This document shows positions 17,734 to 28,200 of a DNA stretch of 64,000 nucleotides, piece after piece. The stretch comes from Pseudomonas nitroreducens. Its GTDB lineage: Bacteria > Pseudomonadota > Gammaproteobacteria > Pseudomonadales > Pseudomonadaceae. The stretch is from contig NZ_JALJXP010000002.1 of assembly GCF_024170165.1 (NCBI RefSeq), positions 186,001-250,000 on the forward strand, given 5' to 3'. The notes under the pieces were generated by a model, which was not told the DNA's origin, made no database searches, and saw only the letters and a program-made list of their open reading frames with translations. The number at the start of each line of letters is the position of its first letter. The stretch's first letter is position 1. Position numbers and translations under genes: made by a program.

Positions 17734-19449
17734 TTACGGGTTCGCGCCCGTCCTCCAGGCCTGGGAGCGGCGCAGCAGGCCGCGCGAGGCGCCGGCCAGC
17801 AGCAGCGACACGGCCGCGGAAGTGAGCAGGATCAGGGTCGACATGGCGGCGGCGCCGCCGACGTTGCCGGAGTCGTCCATGTTCAGCACGGCGACGGCGG
17901 CGAGGATGGTGTCCGGGTTGTAGAGGAAGATCGCCGCCGAGACCGTGGTCATCGCCGAGACGAACAGATAGCGGGTGATGTCCAGCAGCGCCGGCAGGCA
18001 GATCGGCACGGTGACGCGCAGGTAGTGGCGCCACAGCGGCATCTTCAGCGACAGCGCAGCAGCCTCAAACTCGCCGTCGAGCTGGCGCAGCGCGGCGGTG
18101 GCGGTCATCTGCGCGGTGGTCAGGTAGTGGGCGATGGTGCACACCACCAGCAGCGCCATGCTGCCGTAGAACACATGCAGCGGGTTGCCCGGCAGGTTGA
18201 AGAAGAACACGTAGCCCAGGCCGAGCACGAGGCCCGGAACGGCCATCGGCACGAAGCACAGCATGCGCAGCAGTTGGCTCAGCCAGCGCTGCTCGCGGGT
18301 CTTTTCGATCAGGTAGGCACCGGTGAAGATCAGCGCGCTGCCGATGATCGCGGTGCACGCGGCCATGGTCAGGCTGTTGCGGTAGGCCAGCCAGCCGCCA
18401 CCGGCGGTGGTGTTGAAGTCGTAGTGGTTCAGCGACAGCGACAGGTTGTACGGCCAGAACTTCACCAGCGAGGAGTACACGGCCATGCCCAGCACGCCCA
18501 GCAGCACCGCGCTGATCAGCACGACGATGGCGAGGAAGGCAGCGTCGCGGCGACGCGACGGCTTGGGATGGTAGACCTGCGCGCGGCCGCTCATGGCGTC
18601 GCCCTGGCGACGGCGCAGCCAGGTGTCGACGGCGAAGCTGAGCAGCGCCGGCAGCAGGAGGATCATGCCGATCTGCGCGCCACGGCCGAACTGCTGCTGG
18701 CCGACCACCGCCTTGTAGGCTTCCAGCGCCAGCACCTGGTAGTCGCCGCCCACCACCACCGGCACGCCGAAGTCGGTGATGGTCAGGGTGAACACCAGGC
18801 AGAAGGCGGCGAACACGCCCTGCCGCGAGGCCGGCCAGGTGATGCTGCGGAAGGCCTTCCAGGGGCCGGCGCCCATGCTCGAAGCGGCGTCGAACAGGCG
18901 CGCGTCGGCCAGCGACAGCGCCGACAGCAGGATCATCAGCGCGTGGGGGAAGGTGTAGATGGCTTCACCCAGGACGATGCCCCAGAAGCCGTAGATGTTG
19001 TCCGGCAGCAGATGGCGCAGCAGGCCCTGGTTGCCGAACAGGTAGATCAGCGCGATGCCCGGCAGCATCGACGGCGCCAGCAGCGGCAGCAGGGAAATCC
19101 CGCGCCACAGGCCCTTGGCCGGGATCAGTGTGCGTTGCAGCGCGTAGGCGAACAGGTAGGCCGCCGGCACGACGATGCACGCCACGCTGACCGAGACCTT
19201 CAGGCTGTTGCCCAGCAGCCAGTGGAAGTTGTCGCTGCGCAGCAGCTCGCCCATGGCCGCCAGGCCGCCGCCCTGCCCAGCTTCACCGCTGAAGCCGCGC
19301 CAGAAGATGGCTAGCAGCGGCATCAGCACCGCGAGGGTGAGCAGGAGCAGCAGCAGGTACTTGCCGCCGCGGACGAACAGGCGATCACCCAGATCGCCGC
19401 GAATCTTGCCGGCAGTGAATGCCGGGCTGTGCTTCACCACGGCTTCCAT
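17734..19449 (-). CDS. phnU: 2-aminoethylphosphonate-type ABC transporter permease (two permease units fused)
   Basis: This 571-residue inner-membrane protein carries two BPD_transp_1 permease units in one chain, like FbpB. The first covers about residues 65-265 and the second about 345-560, joined by a basic linker (RRRQGDAMSGRAQVYHPKPSRRRDA). About 12 membrane segments are apparent. It matches the PhnU2 group of phosphonate permeases. Its start lies one base after the ATPase stop, so the two are tightly coupled. A single fused chain would form the whole membrane channel with a dimer of the ATPase at 19451-20506. Confidence 0.85.
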   Translation of the reverse strand: MEAVVKHSPAFTAGKIRGDLGDRLFVRGGKYLLLLLLTLAVLMPLLAIFWRGFSGEAGQGGGLAAMGELLRSDNFHWLLGNSLKVSVSVACIVVPAAYLFAYALQRTLIPAKGLWRGISLLPLLAPSMLPGIALIYLFGNQGLLRHLLPDNIYGFWGIVLGEAIYTFPHALMILLSALSLADARLFDAASSMGAGPWKAFRSITWPASRQGVFAAFCLVFTLTITDFGVPVVVGGDYQVLALEAYKAVVGQQQFGRGAQIGMILLLPALLSFAVDTWLRRRQGDAMSGRAQVYHPKPSRRRDAAFLAIVVLISAVLLGVLGMAVYSSLVKFWPYNLSLSLNHYDFNTTAGGGWLAYRNSLTMAACTAIIGSALIFTGAYLIEKTREQRWLSQLLRMLCFVPMAVPGLVLGLGYVFFFNLPGNPLHVFYGSMALLVVCTIAHYLTTAQMTATAALRQLDGEFEAAALSLKMPLWRHYLRVTVPICLPALLDITRYLFVSAMTTVSAAIFLYNPDTILAAVAVLNMDDSGNVGGAAAMSTLILLTSAAVSLLLAGASRGLLRRSQAWRTGANP

Positions 19450-19450
19450 C

Positions 19451-20506
19451 TCAGGCGAACACCTGCAGGCTGCGGGGCGGCAGCGACACCCAGATGTCCG
19501 GGGTGCCCAGGCGCGGCATGTCTTCTGGCGCCAGCTCGGCGAGCAGCGCGTGGCCCGGCAGCTGTTCCAGTTCGAAGCTCATGCGGCAGCGGTTGCCGAG
19601 GAAGGTGATCTCGCGGATCTGCGCGCGGAACAGGTTCTCCTGGTGTACGGCGGGGTTCACGCTGATCGCTTCCGGGCGGCAGAACAACCGCCCCGAGGCA
19701 CTCGGTGCCTGGCTGTGCAAACGCAGATTGAGGCTGCCGACGCGGGCGTGACCGTCGCTGCCGCGCTCGAAGGGCAGCCAGTTGCCCTGGCCGACGAACT
19801 CGGCGACGAAGGGCGTGCTCGGCGTGCTGTAGATCTCCTGGGCGGTGCCGTACTGCTCGATGCGTCCGTGGTTCATCACCGCGATGCGGTCGGCCATCAG
19901 CATGGCCTCGTCCTGGTTGTGGGTGACCATCACGGTGGTGATGCCCAGGCTCTTCTGCAGTTGGCGCAGCTCGCCGCACAGGTGCTCGCGCACGCGAGCG
20001 TCCAGCGCCGACATGGGCTCGTCGAGCAGCAGCAGCGACGGGCTCGGCGCCAGCGCGCGGGCCATGGCGACGCGCTGCTGCTGGCCGCCGGAAAGCTGGC
20101 CGGGGTACTTCTTCTCGCTGCCGGTGAGGCCGACCAGTTCGAGCATCTCGGCGACGCGGCTACGCGCCTCGTCCCTGGATGCGTTGGTCAGACCGTAGGA
20201 GATGTTCTGCTCCACCGTGAGGTTGGGGAACAGCGCGTAGGACTGGAACAGGATGCCGTAGTCCCGTGCCTGCGGCGGCAGGTTCGAGACATCGCGCTGG
20301 CCCAGGTGCAAGGTGCCTTCGTCCTGTTGTTCGAGACCGGCGATGCAGCGCAGCAGCGTGGTCTTGCCGCAACCGGAGGGACCGAGCAGGCAGACCAGCT
20401 CACCGGCCTTGACGTCCAGCGACACGCCGTCGAGGGCGACGAACTGGCCGAAGCGCTTGCGGATGTGGCGCACGCTGAGCGGCGTGCCGGCGACGGTGGG
20501 ATGCAT
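19451..20506 (-). CDS. phnT: 2-aminoethylphosphonate-type ABC transporter ATPase
   Basis: This 351-residue ATPase has Walker [10 protein letters not shown], signature LSGGQQQR, Walker [17 protein letters not shown] and [16 protein letters not shown], followed by a C-terminal TOBE domain (about 280-345). The layout is that of the PotA/FbpC/PhnT group. It is the first gene of the leftward operon ATPase-permease-binding protein-oxidase. The order and the fused permease favour phosphonate over polyamine or iron. Its promoter should lie in 20507-20697. Confidence 0.85.
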   Translation of the reverse strand: MHPTVAGTPLSVRHIRKRFGQFVALDGVSLDVKAGELVCLLGPSGCGKTTLLRCIAGLEQQDEGTLHLGQRDVSNLPPQARDYGILFQSYALFPNLTVEQNISYGLTNASRDEARSRVAEMLELVGLTGSEKKYPGQLSGGQQQRVAMARALAPSPSLLLLDEPMSALDARVREHLCGELRQLQKSLGITTVMVTHNQDEAMLMADRIAVMNHGRIEQYGTAQEIYSTPSTPFVAEFVGQGNWLPFERGSDGHARVGSLNLRLHSQAPSASGRLFCRPEAISVNPAVHQENLFRAQIREITFLGNRCRMSFELEQLPGHALLAELAPEDMPRLGTPDIWVSLPPRSLQVFA

Positions 20507-20697
20507 GGCGGTACCTCGTTTTCTTGTGGTCCACGCCGCGTGAGCCGTGACGTGAAGGAACGAGGTCCATGCTAGGGAGCGATTGCGACGGCACTATTGC
20601 TAAAGGGCCAAGTGCGCCGATAGATCCATAGGCAGATTTGGGTATGGGGGAGAAGATTTTTTGGAAGTGGCGGTGTAGAGCCAGGGCTGTGCTTTGT
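20507..20697 (-). other. Upstream region of the phosphonate operon
   Basis: About 190 bases with no gene on either strand. It should hold the promoter of the phnT-phnU-phnS-oxidase operon. I do not see a confident -35/-10 pair or a clear operator. The REPIN at 20698-20743 and the thiolase terminator at 20796-20824 complete the 395-base gap. Confidence 0.5.
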
Positions 20698-20743
20698 GTA
20701 GGAGCGGGCCATGCCCGCGATCGCGCCCATGGGGCGCTCCTAC
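20698..20743. repeat. REPIN-like inverted repeat
   Basis: GTAGGAGCGGGCCATGCCCG and CCCATGGGGCGCTCCTAC face each other. It belongs to the family at 2066-2121 and 13924-13970. Confidence 0.75.
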
Positions 20744-20795
20744 AGGTTGGCACCGGCATTTCTGGTCAGGGCCGCTCCTGAAGGGAAGCCGCAAA

Positions 20796-20824
20796 GAAAA
20801 ACCCCCGGCGTCACCGCCGGGGGC
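20796..20824 (-). terminator. Terminator after the thiolase gene
   Basis: Read leftward, a stem of CCCCCGGCGG / CGCCGGGGG with a TGA loop is followed by TTTTTCTTTG. It lies about 80 bases past the thiolase stop codon. Confidence 0.88.
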
Positions 20825-20901
20825 TTCTCATCGGCACCGGGCCGCTTGCGTGGAGCGGTCGGTACCCACCAGGCAAGGGCCTGCGCCCTCGCCCGCCGTG
20901 C

Positions 20902-22086
20902 TTAGCGCACCGCCTCGAACAGGCCAGTGGCGCCCATGCCGCCGCCCACGCACATGGTGACGATGCCGTAGCGCAGGTTGCGACGCTGCAGTTCGCGCAC
21001 CAGGTGGCCGACCTGGCGCGAGCCGGTCATGCCGAACGGGTGGCCGATGGAGATGGAGCCGCCGTTGACGTTGTACTTCTCGTTGTCGATGCCCAGGTGA
21101 TCGCGGGCGTACAGGCACTGCGAGGCGAAGGCTTCATTGAGCTCCCAGAGGTCGATGTCGGCGACCTGCAGGCCCTTGGCCTTGAGCAGCTTGGGCACCG
21201 AGAACACCGGGCCGATGCCCATCTCGTCCGGCTCGCAGCCGGCGACGGTGAAGCCGCGGAAGAAGGCCTTGGGCTTGAGGCCCAGCTCCAGGGCCTTGTC
21301 CAGGCTCATGATCAGGGTCATCGAGGCGCCATCGGAAAGCTGCGAGGCGTTGCCGGCGGTGACCGAGCCGTCTTCGGCAAACACCGGTTTGAGGGAGTTC
21401 AGGCCTTCGAGGGTGGTTTCCGGACGGTTGCAGTCGTCACGATCGACCACGCCGTCGAGCACTTTCTTCTCGCCGGTGGCCTTGTCTTCCACCAGGTACT
21501 TCACGCTCATCGGCACGATTTCATCGTCGAACAGGCCTTCGGCCTGGGCGCGGGCGGTGCGCTGCTGGCTCTGCAGGGCGTACAGGTCCTGCTGCGCGCG
21601 GGTGACGTTGTAGCGACGGGCGACGATCTCGGCGGTCTGGCCCATGGGGTAGTAGATGCCGGGGAACTCGTCCTTCAGGCGCGGGTTCACGAAGTTGTCG
21701 AGGTTCTGCTTGCCCATGGTCAGGGTGATGGACTCGACGCCGCCGGCCACCAGGATGTCGCTGCAGCCCGAGGCCACCTGGTTGGCGGCGATGGCGATAG
21801 CCTGCAGGCCCGAGGAGCAGTAGCGGTTCAGGGTCATGCCGGCGACATGGGTGCCCAGGCGCGACAGCACCGCGGCGTTGCGGCCGATGTTGTGGCCCTG
21901 GGCGCCTTCGTTGGAGCCGGCGCCGACCACGCAGTCGTCCACCAGCAGCGGGTCGAGGTTGTTGCGCGCCAGCAGCGCGTCGATGCAATGGGCGACCATG
22001 TCGTCCGGACGGGTCATGTTGAATTTGCCACGGAAGGACTTGGCCAGGCCGGTACGGACGCTGTCGACGATCACCACTTCGCGCAT
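20902..22086 (-). CDS. Acetyl-CoA C-acyltransferase (thiolase)
   Basis: This 394-residue thiolase condenses or cleaves acyl-CoA thioesters. The nucleophile is Cys90 in MTLNRYCSSGLQAI. The other active-site motifs are the histidine in IGHPFGMTGSR and Cys379 in CVGGGMGATGLFEAVR. The degradative (FadA-like) and biosynthetic (PhaA-like) classes cannot be separated with confidence by eye; NEAFASQ and the lack of a neighbouring fadB suggest a stand-alone enzyme. It starts at the ATG at 22086 (MREVVIVDSVRTGLAKSFRG), with the purine-rich GAGGTTTCCCC upstream. It is monocistronic, with a clear terminator. Confidence 0.9.
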   Translation of the reverse strand: MREVVIVDSVRTGLAKSFRGKFNMTRPDDMVAHCIDALLARNNLDPLLVDDCVVGAGSNEGAQGHNIGRNAAVLSRLGTHVAGMTLNRYCSSGLQAIAIAANQVASGCSDILVAGGVESITLTMGKQNLDNFVNPRLKDEFPGIYYPMGQTAEIVARRYNVTRAQQDLYALQSQQRTARAQAEGLFDDEIVPMSVKYLVEDKATGEKKVLDGVVDRDDCNRPETTLEGLNSLKPVFAEDGSVTAGNASQLSDGASMTLIMSLDKALELGLKPKAFFRGFTVAGCEPDEMGIGPVFSVPKLLKAKGLQVADIDLWELNEAFASQCLYARDHLGIDNEKYNVNGGSISIGHPFGMTGSRQVGHLVRELQRRNLRYGIVTMCVGGGMGATGLFEAVR

Positions 22087-22220
22087 GGGGAAACCTCGTT
22101 GCTTGTTGTTCATTGGGGAGGATGGTGTGGCCCCGAGCATAGGCGCCAGTGAGGACGCACGGCGACGATCATTCACCAGCCGTATAGCCGTGCCCCCACC
22201 CTCGTTGGGCGGGCGCAAAT

Positions 22221-22248
22221 GAAACCGCCGCCCGAAGGCGGCGGTTTC
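22221..22248 (-). terminator. Hairpin after the adhesin gene
   Basis: GAAACCGCCGCC-CGAA-GGCGGCGGTTTC is a perfect 12-base-pair stem with a tetraloop, 18 bases past the adhesin stop codon. The run of U after it is short, so termination may be partial. Confidence 0.6.
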
Positions 22249-22266
22249 GAGGGGTTTCACACGGGG

Positions 22267-25200
22267 TCAGACGGTGTCGGTCTTGATCGCGTGATCGCCC
22301 AGCAGGCCGTTGAGCACGGTGTGGGTATCCCCTGCCGAGAGCACGCCATTGCCAGCGTGGCCGGCGTACTTGGCGGCCAGGTCGACGTTGGCCAGGTCGA
22401 TGGTCTGGGTCGTGGTGCCGCCGCTGGTGGGACTGACGCCGATGCTGGTGGTCCCCGAGTTGACCGAGAAGGTCAGGTAGTGGGACAGCGAGTCGGCGTT
22501 GGGCAGTGCGCCCTGCAGCAGGTCGGCCAGGTTCAGGCTGTCGCCTTCGGCGATGCTGAAGTCCTTGATCACGTCGTGACCGGTGTCGCCCGCCTTCCAG
22601 ATGAACTCGTCCGCGCCGGTGCCGCCGTACATGATGTCGTCGCCCGGCCCGCCGATCAGCTTGTCGTTGCCGCCCTGGCCGAACATCAGGTCATTGCCGG
22701 CGCCGCCTTCGAGGATGTCGTTGCCGCCGCGCATGTCACCGGCGACGTTGAGCTGATCCGCGTGCTGGACGATGTAATTGGTCACCTGGGCGACAGTGGG
22801 CGCGCTGCCGTTGGTGGCGGTCAGGTAGTCCACCAGTGCCTGGTAGCCCTGGCCGTTGTGCGACCCGGCAGCATGCCCGGCCCAGGCCAGCGCGTCGGTG
22901 TTGATGACATCGCCGAAGAGGATGTCATTGCCCGCGCCGCCGACCAGGTGGTCGTTGCCCACGGTCACCGGGGTGCTGGTGCTGAAACCTTCCTGCAGGG
23001 CCGCCTGGAGCTGCTCGGCGGTGTTGATGATCTGCGGCTGGCCGACTGTGTTGGACAGGTTCGTGCCGTCGACATTGGTCACCACGGTACCGGTGGTGTT
23101 GGTGTTGTCGAAGTAGCGCAGGTAGTCGCTGTTGATGCCATTGCCGATACCGATGGCATTGACCGCCACCGAGTTGTCGCCGACGAGGGTGCCGGCATGG
23201 TGCAGCATGTCGTTGCCCGAGGTGATCGCGACATTCATGTCGTTGTAGCTGGTGCTGTTGCCGCTACCGGAGTTGCCGTTGTAGACGGTCGGGTTGCCGT
23301 CGGTGAGGAAGAACGCCAGGTTGACGTAGTTGTGCGCTGCATCGGCGTGGTTGGTGGCGACCTGGGTGTTGAACCACGCGGTCGCGGACTTCATCGCGTC
23401 GTCGTAGTTGGTCGCGCCGTCTGCGCTGAGCTTGCCGATGGCAGCGATCAGCGCGGCGACATTGGCGGTGGTCAGGCCGTTGTAGGTGGTGACGTGCGAG
23501 CTGTCGCTGAACGACACCAGGCTGATGTTGATCACCCCGTCATGGCCCTTGATCGCGTTAATCAGGTTGGTCAGCGCGTTCTTCGCCAGGGCCATGCGGG
23601 TCAGCCCTGCTGTACCGGAGGCATCGCCCATGCTGCCGGAGGTGTCGACGATCAGCGAGATGTTGTAGTTCTTGCCCGGCTGGGTATAGACCGACACGCC
23701 GCCGGCATCGCCGATGAGCACGTCGTTGCCGCCGCTGCCGTTGATCTGCCCGGCCTTGTCCGCATCCAGCGGGCTGGGGACGGTGTGCAGGACGGAGGAA
23801 CCATCGACGTCGCCGGCATTGCTGCCCACCACCAGGATCGGCTGGCCGTACTTCAGGCAGATGTTGAGGTTGGCCGAAGCCGTGTCGCCATCGCCGTCAA
23901 CGATGGTGTACTTGAACACCTCGCTGATCTGCCCGCTCTCCGGGAAGGCCACACCGGCCTTGGAGGCGTAGGTGTAGTCGCCGGCCTGGTGCCCCGCGAC
24001 ATCCTTGAGGTACAGGGTCAGGGTGCCGCTGCTGGTCTGGATGGTCAGCAGGCCGGTGCTGGTGTTGTAGCTGCCGGTGGCGCTGGTGGCGTTGGGGTTG
24101 ACGTTGGTCATGACGCCCGAGGCGTCCACGGCGAACTTCTCGCCGCCGAACTCGACCTGGGTGATGCGCACCGTGCCATCGGCGCTCACCGGTACATCGT
24201 TGGCCAGCAGGTTGCCGCTGACCGAGTCGATGGTCACCAGGTTCTGCAGGGTGGCGGTGAGGTCGCCGGGCTGGGTGACGATGATTGGCGTGCCCTTGCC
24301 GTCGATACCCACCAGGTCGGCGTTGGTGATCGAGGTGCCCAGGCCCACGGCATAGGCATCGACGTGGTTGGTGGCGTCGTTGTTGTCGCCATCGGGGTTG
24401 GCCAGGAAGGCCTTCCACTGGGTGATCGCAGTGCTGGTGCTGCCCTCGTTGGGCTGGCCGTCGGAGATGAAGTACACCCGGTTGATCGCCGCCGGGTCAT
24501 GGCCGCTGGCGGTGATATCGGAGGTGACGTTGGCCTTGGCCAGGTTGAGCGCGACCTGGTAGTTGGTGTTGTCCTCGGTCTGCAGGCCGTTGATCTTGTT
24601 CACCAGCGAGGTGTACTGGGCGTCGGAGGTGCCGTTGAAGTTGAAGTCGCCCAGGTCCTTGGCGCTGCTGGCGAAGGTCAGCAGCGAGACGTGGATGGCG
24701 ATGCCCATGGCCGCGTACTGCTGCACCAGGTTGACCAGCGCCGCCTTGGCGTTGGCCAGCTTGTCGCCCTGCATGCTGCCGGAGACATCCACCACCAGGG
24801 TCAGGTTGACCGCCGGCGGTGCCTGCTGCACCAGGCAGCGCGGGTTGTCGTCCACCGCCGTCGGACCGTCGTCGAGGAAGGTCAGCTTGCTGCCCAGGTC
24901 GATACCGATGGCCTTGGAATCACCGTCTCCATCGGTAACCGTGGCGGTCAGGCCAATCTTGCCATTGGCCAGGCTCAGCGCATCGTTCGGGTCACTGGCA
25001 TTGGGGTGCTTGAGGGCCAGTTGCTGGTCGAGCTTGACCACACCGGTGCCGCTGTCCAGCGTCACCTTGAACGCCAGCGCCCCGCCGGTGCCGCCGACGC
25101 GACCTTCGACCTGGGTATCGCTGACCTTGACCAGCACGATGTTCTGCCCGTCGGTGGTCTGCAGGCCGCTCTGGGTGCCGGTGGTGGCCGTCAGGCTGTA

Positions 25201-28200
25201 GGCGGTATTGCCGCCGTCGGCGCCAGTGCTGGCGTTGAACGCCGTGCTGAAGTTGGCGCTGGCATCGACGCTCAGGTTGCTTTCGTCGACGGTCAGGGTC
25301 GGCACATGGCTGGTGTCCACGCTGATGCTCGGGCCATCGTCGAGGAAGGTCAGCTTGTTGCCCAGATCGATCCTGGCGGACTGAGAATCGCCATCGCCGT
25401 CGGTGATGGTGGCGACCAGGTTGATCTTGCCGCCTGCAATGCTCAGCGCATCGTTCGCGTCGGTGGTGATCGGATGCTTGAGCGCCATCTGCTGGTCGAG
25501 GGTGATGCTGCCGTTGTTCACCGTCACGGTGAAGGCGATGGCGCCACCGGAGCCGCCGACGCGGCCGACTACGCCGCCGTTTTCATTGAACAGGTAGATC
25601 TTGTCGCCGTTGGTGACGCTCAGCCCGCTGTCGCTGCCGTTGCTGACCGCGGCCACCGAGTAGACCAGCGAGCCTGCACCATCGGCGCCGTAGCTGCTGG
25701 TGAACAGACTGGCGACATTGGCACTGGCGTCGCTTCCCAGGTTGCTCTCGTCCACCGTCAGGGCGAGGCTGCCCTGGGTGTTGACGGCGATGCTCGGGCC
25801 GTCGTCGTGGAAGGTCAGCTGGCTGCCCAGTTCGACACTGGCGCTGTGGGAGTCGCCGTCGCCATCGGTGATGGTGGCGGTCAGGCTGATCTTGCCGCTG
25901 GCAATGTTCAGCGCGTCATCCGGGTCGCCGCCGTCCGGGTGCTTGAGTGCCATCTGCTGGTCGAGAGTAACGGTCCCGTTGTTCACCGTGACGGTGAAGG
26001 CAATGGCACCACCGGGGCCGCCGACGCGGCCAACCACGCCGCCGGCTTCATTGAACAGGTAGATCTTGTCGCCGTTGGTGACGCGCAGACCGCTGTCACC
26101 GCCCTCGGTACCGGCGACCACCTTGTACACCAGCGAGCCCGCGCCATCGGCGCCGTAGTGGCTGGTGAACAGGCTGGTAATGCTGGCACTGGCATTGGCG
26201 TTCAGATTGCTCTCGTCCACCACCAGCGCCGGGCCGTTGGCCTGGTTGGCGACGATGCTCGGACCGTCATCGTGGAAGATCAGTTTGCTGCCCAGGTCGA
26301 CGGTGGCGCTCTGGTGGTCGCCGTCGCCATCGGTGACGGTGGCCGTCAGGCTGATCTTGCCGGTCGCGATGCTCAGCGTTTCATCATCGCTGTGGCCATC
26401 GGGATGGATGAACGCCACGCGCTGCTCCAGGGTCAGCGCACCGCCATCAGGGCGCACCACGAAGGCAATGGTATTGCTGCCTTCGACCTTGCCGACCACG
26501 CCGTTGCCGTCGTTGAACAGCAGGATGCGCGCGCCATTTTCGCTTGCGCGCAGGCCGCTGTCAGTGCCGTCCAGGGCCACGCTGACCTTGTAGGTCACGC
26601 TGCCCGCGCCATCAGCACCGAAGCTGGTGGTGAACAGCTGCGATACCAGCGAGGCCTCGACCCGCGCGGCACTGCCCAGGGTCGTCTCGTCCACCACCAG
26701 GCTGATATCGGCATCGGTGCACGGCTGGATGCTGGGGCCATCGTCGAGGAAGATCAGCTTGCCGCCCAGGTCGATCTGCGCCGAGGCATGGTCGCCGTCG
26801 CCGTCGGTGATGGTGGCGGTGAGAGTGATCTTGTCGCTGCCGATGCTCAGCGGGTCATTGGAATCGGTGGTGATCGGGTGTACCAGCGCCCGCTGCTGGT
26901 CAAGGGTGATGGCGCCGTTGTGCAGGGTCACGCTGAAGGCCACCACGTTGGTGCCCTCCACGCGGCCCTCCACACCATTGTCGGTGGTGAAGAGGAGGAT
27001 CTTGCCGCCGGTAGCGGTGTCCTTCAGGCCGCTGTCCATGCCATCGGTAGCAGCGCTGAGCTTGTAGGTGATGCCGCCCGCGCCGTCATTGCCGAAGTGA
27101 CTGTTGAACAACCCGGACACATCGCTGGCCGAGGCACTGGCGCCGACGCCCAACTGAGTCTCGTCCACCGTCAGCTTGATGTCCGCCGTGGTGCACGGCT
27201 CGATGCTCGGGCCGTCATCGTAGAACACCATCTTGCTGCCCAGATCGACGTAGGCCGAAGCGTGGTCGCCGTCGCCATCGGTGACGGTAGCGGTGAGTGT
27301 GATCTTGCCGGTATCCAGACGCAGCGGCTCATCCGAGTCATCCGGGTTGCCGTGCACCAGCGCCAGGCGTTGGTCGAGCATCAGCGCGCCGTTGTCCTCG
27401 CTGACCACGAAGGCGATGGCATTGCTGTGTTCAACGCGGCCGACCACCGTACCGTTCTCGTTGTAGAGGAAGATACGGTCGCCGCTGGCGGTCTCGCGCA
27501 GGCCGCTGTCGGTGCCATCCGCGGTGCTCACCTTGTAGGTGATGCTGCCCGGACCATCGGCGCCGAAGTGCGATTCGAACAACAGCGACACCAGGCTGGA
27601 CTCGACACGCGCATCGCTGCCCAGGTTGGACTCGTCCACCTCCAGGCTGATGTCGTAGATGGTGGACGGAGCGATGCTCGGGCCGTCATCGAGGAAGGTC
27701 AGCTTGCTGCCCAGGTCGATGCTCGCCGAGGCATGATCGCCGTCGCCATCGGTGATGGTCGCGGTCAGGCTGACCTGGCCGGCAAGGTGCAGGTCGTCGT
27801 TGGCGTTGTTGGCATCCGGATGCACCATCGCCCGCAACTGTTCCAGGGTGACCTTGCCGTCACCGTCGATGCTCACGCGGAAGGCAACCGTGCTGCTGCC
27901 CTCCAGGCGACCCTCGACACCGTTGGCGGTGTTGTAGAGGAAGATCCTGCTGCCGGTGGCGATGTCCTTCAGGCCGCTATCGGAGTTGTCGGCGGCGCTC
28001 AGCTTGTACTCGATGCTGCCGGCGCCGTCAGCGCCGTAGTGGGCGTTGAACAGATCGGCCACGTTGACGCTGCTGGTGTCGGGCTGGCCGAGCTGGGTTT
28101 CGTCCACCGTCAGCTTGATGTCGGTGTCCTTGCACGCCTCGATGCTCGGGCCGTCGTCGAGGAAGGTCAGCTTGCCGCCCAGGTCGAGGCTGGCGCTCTG

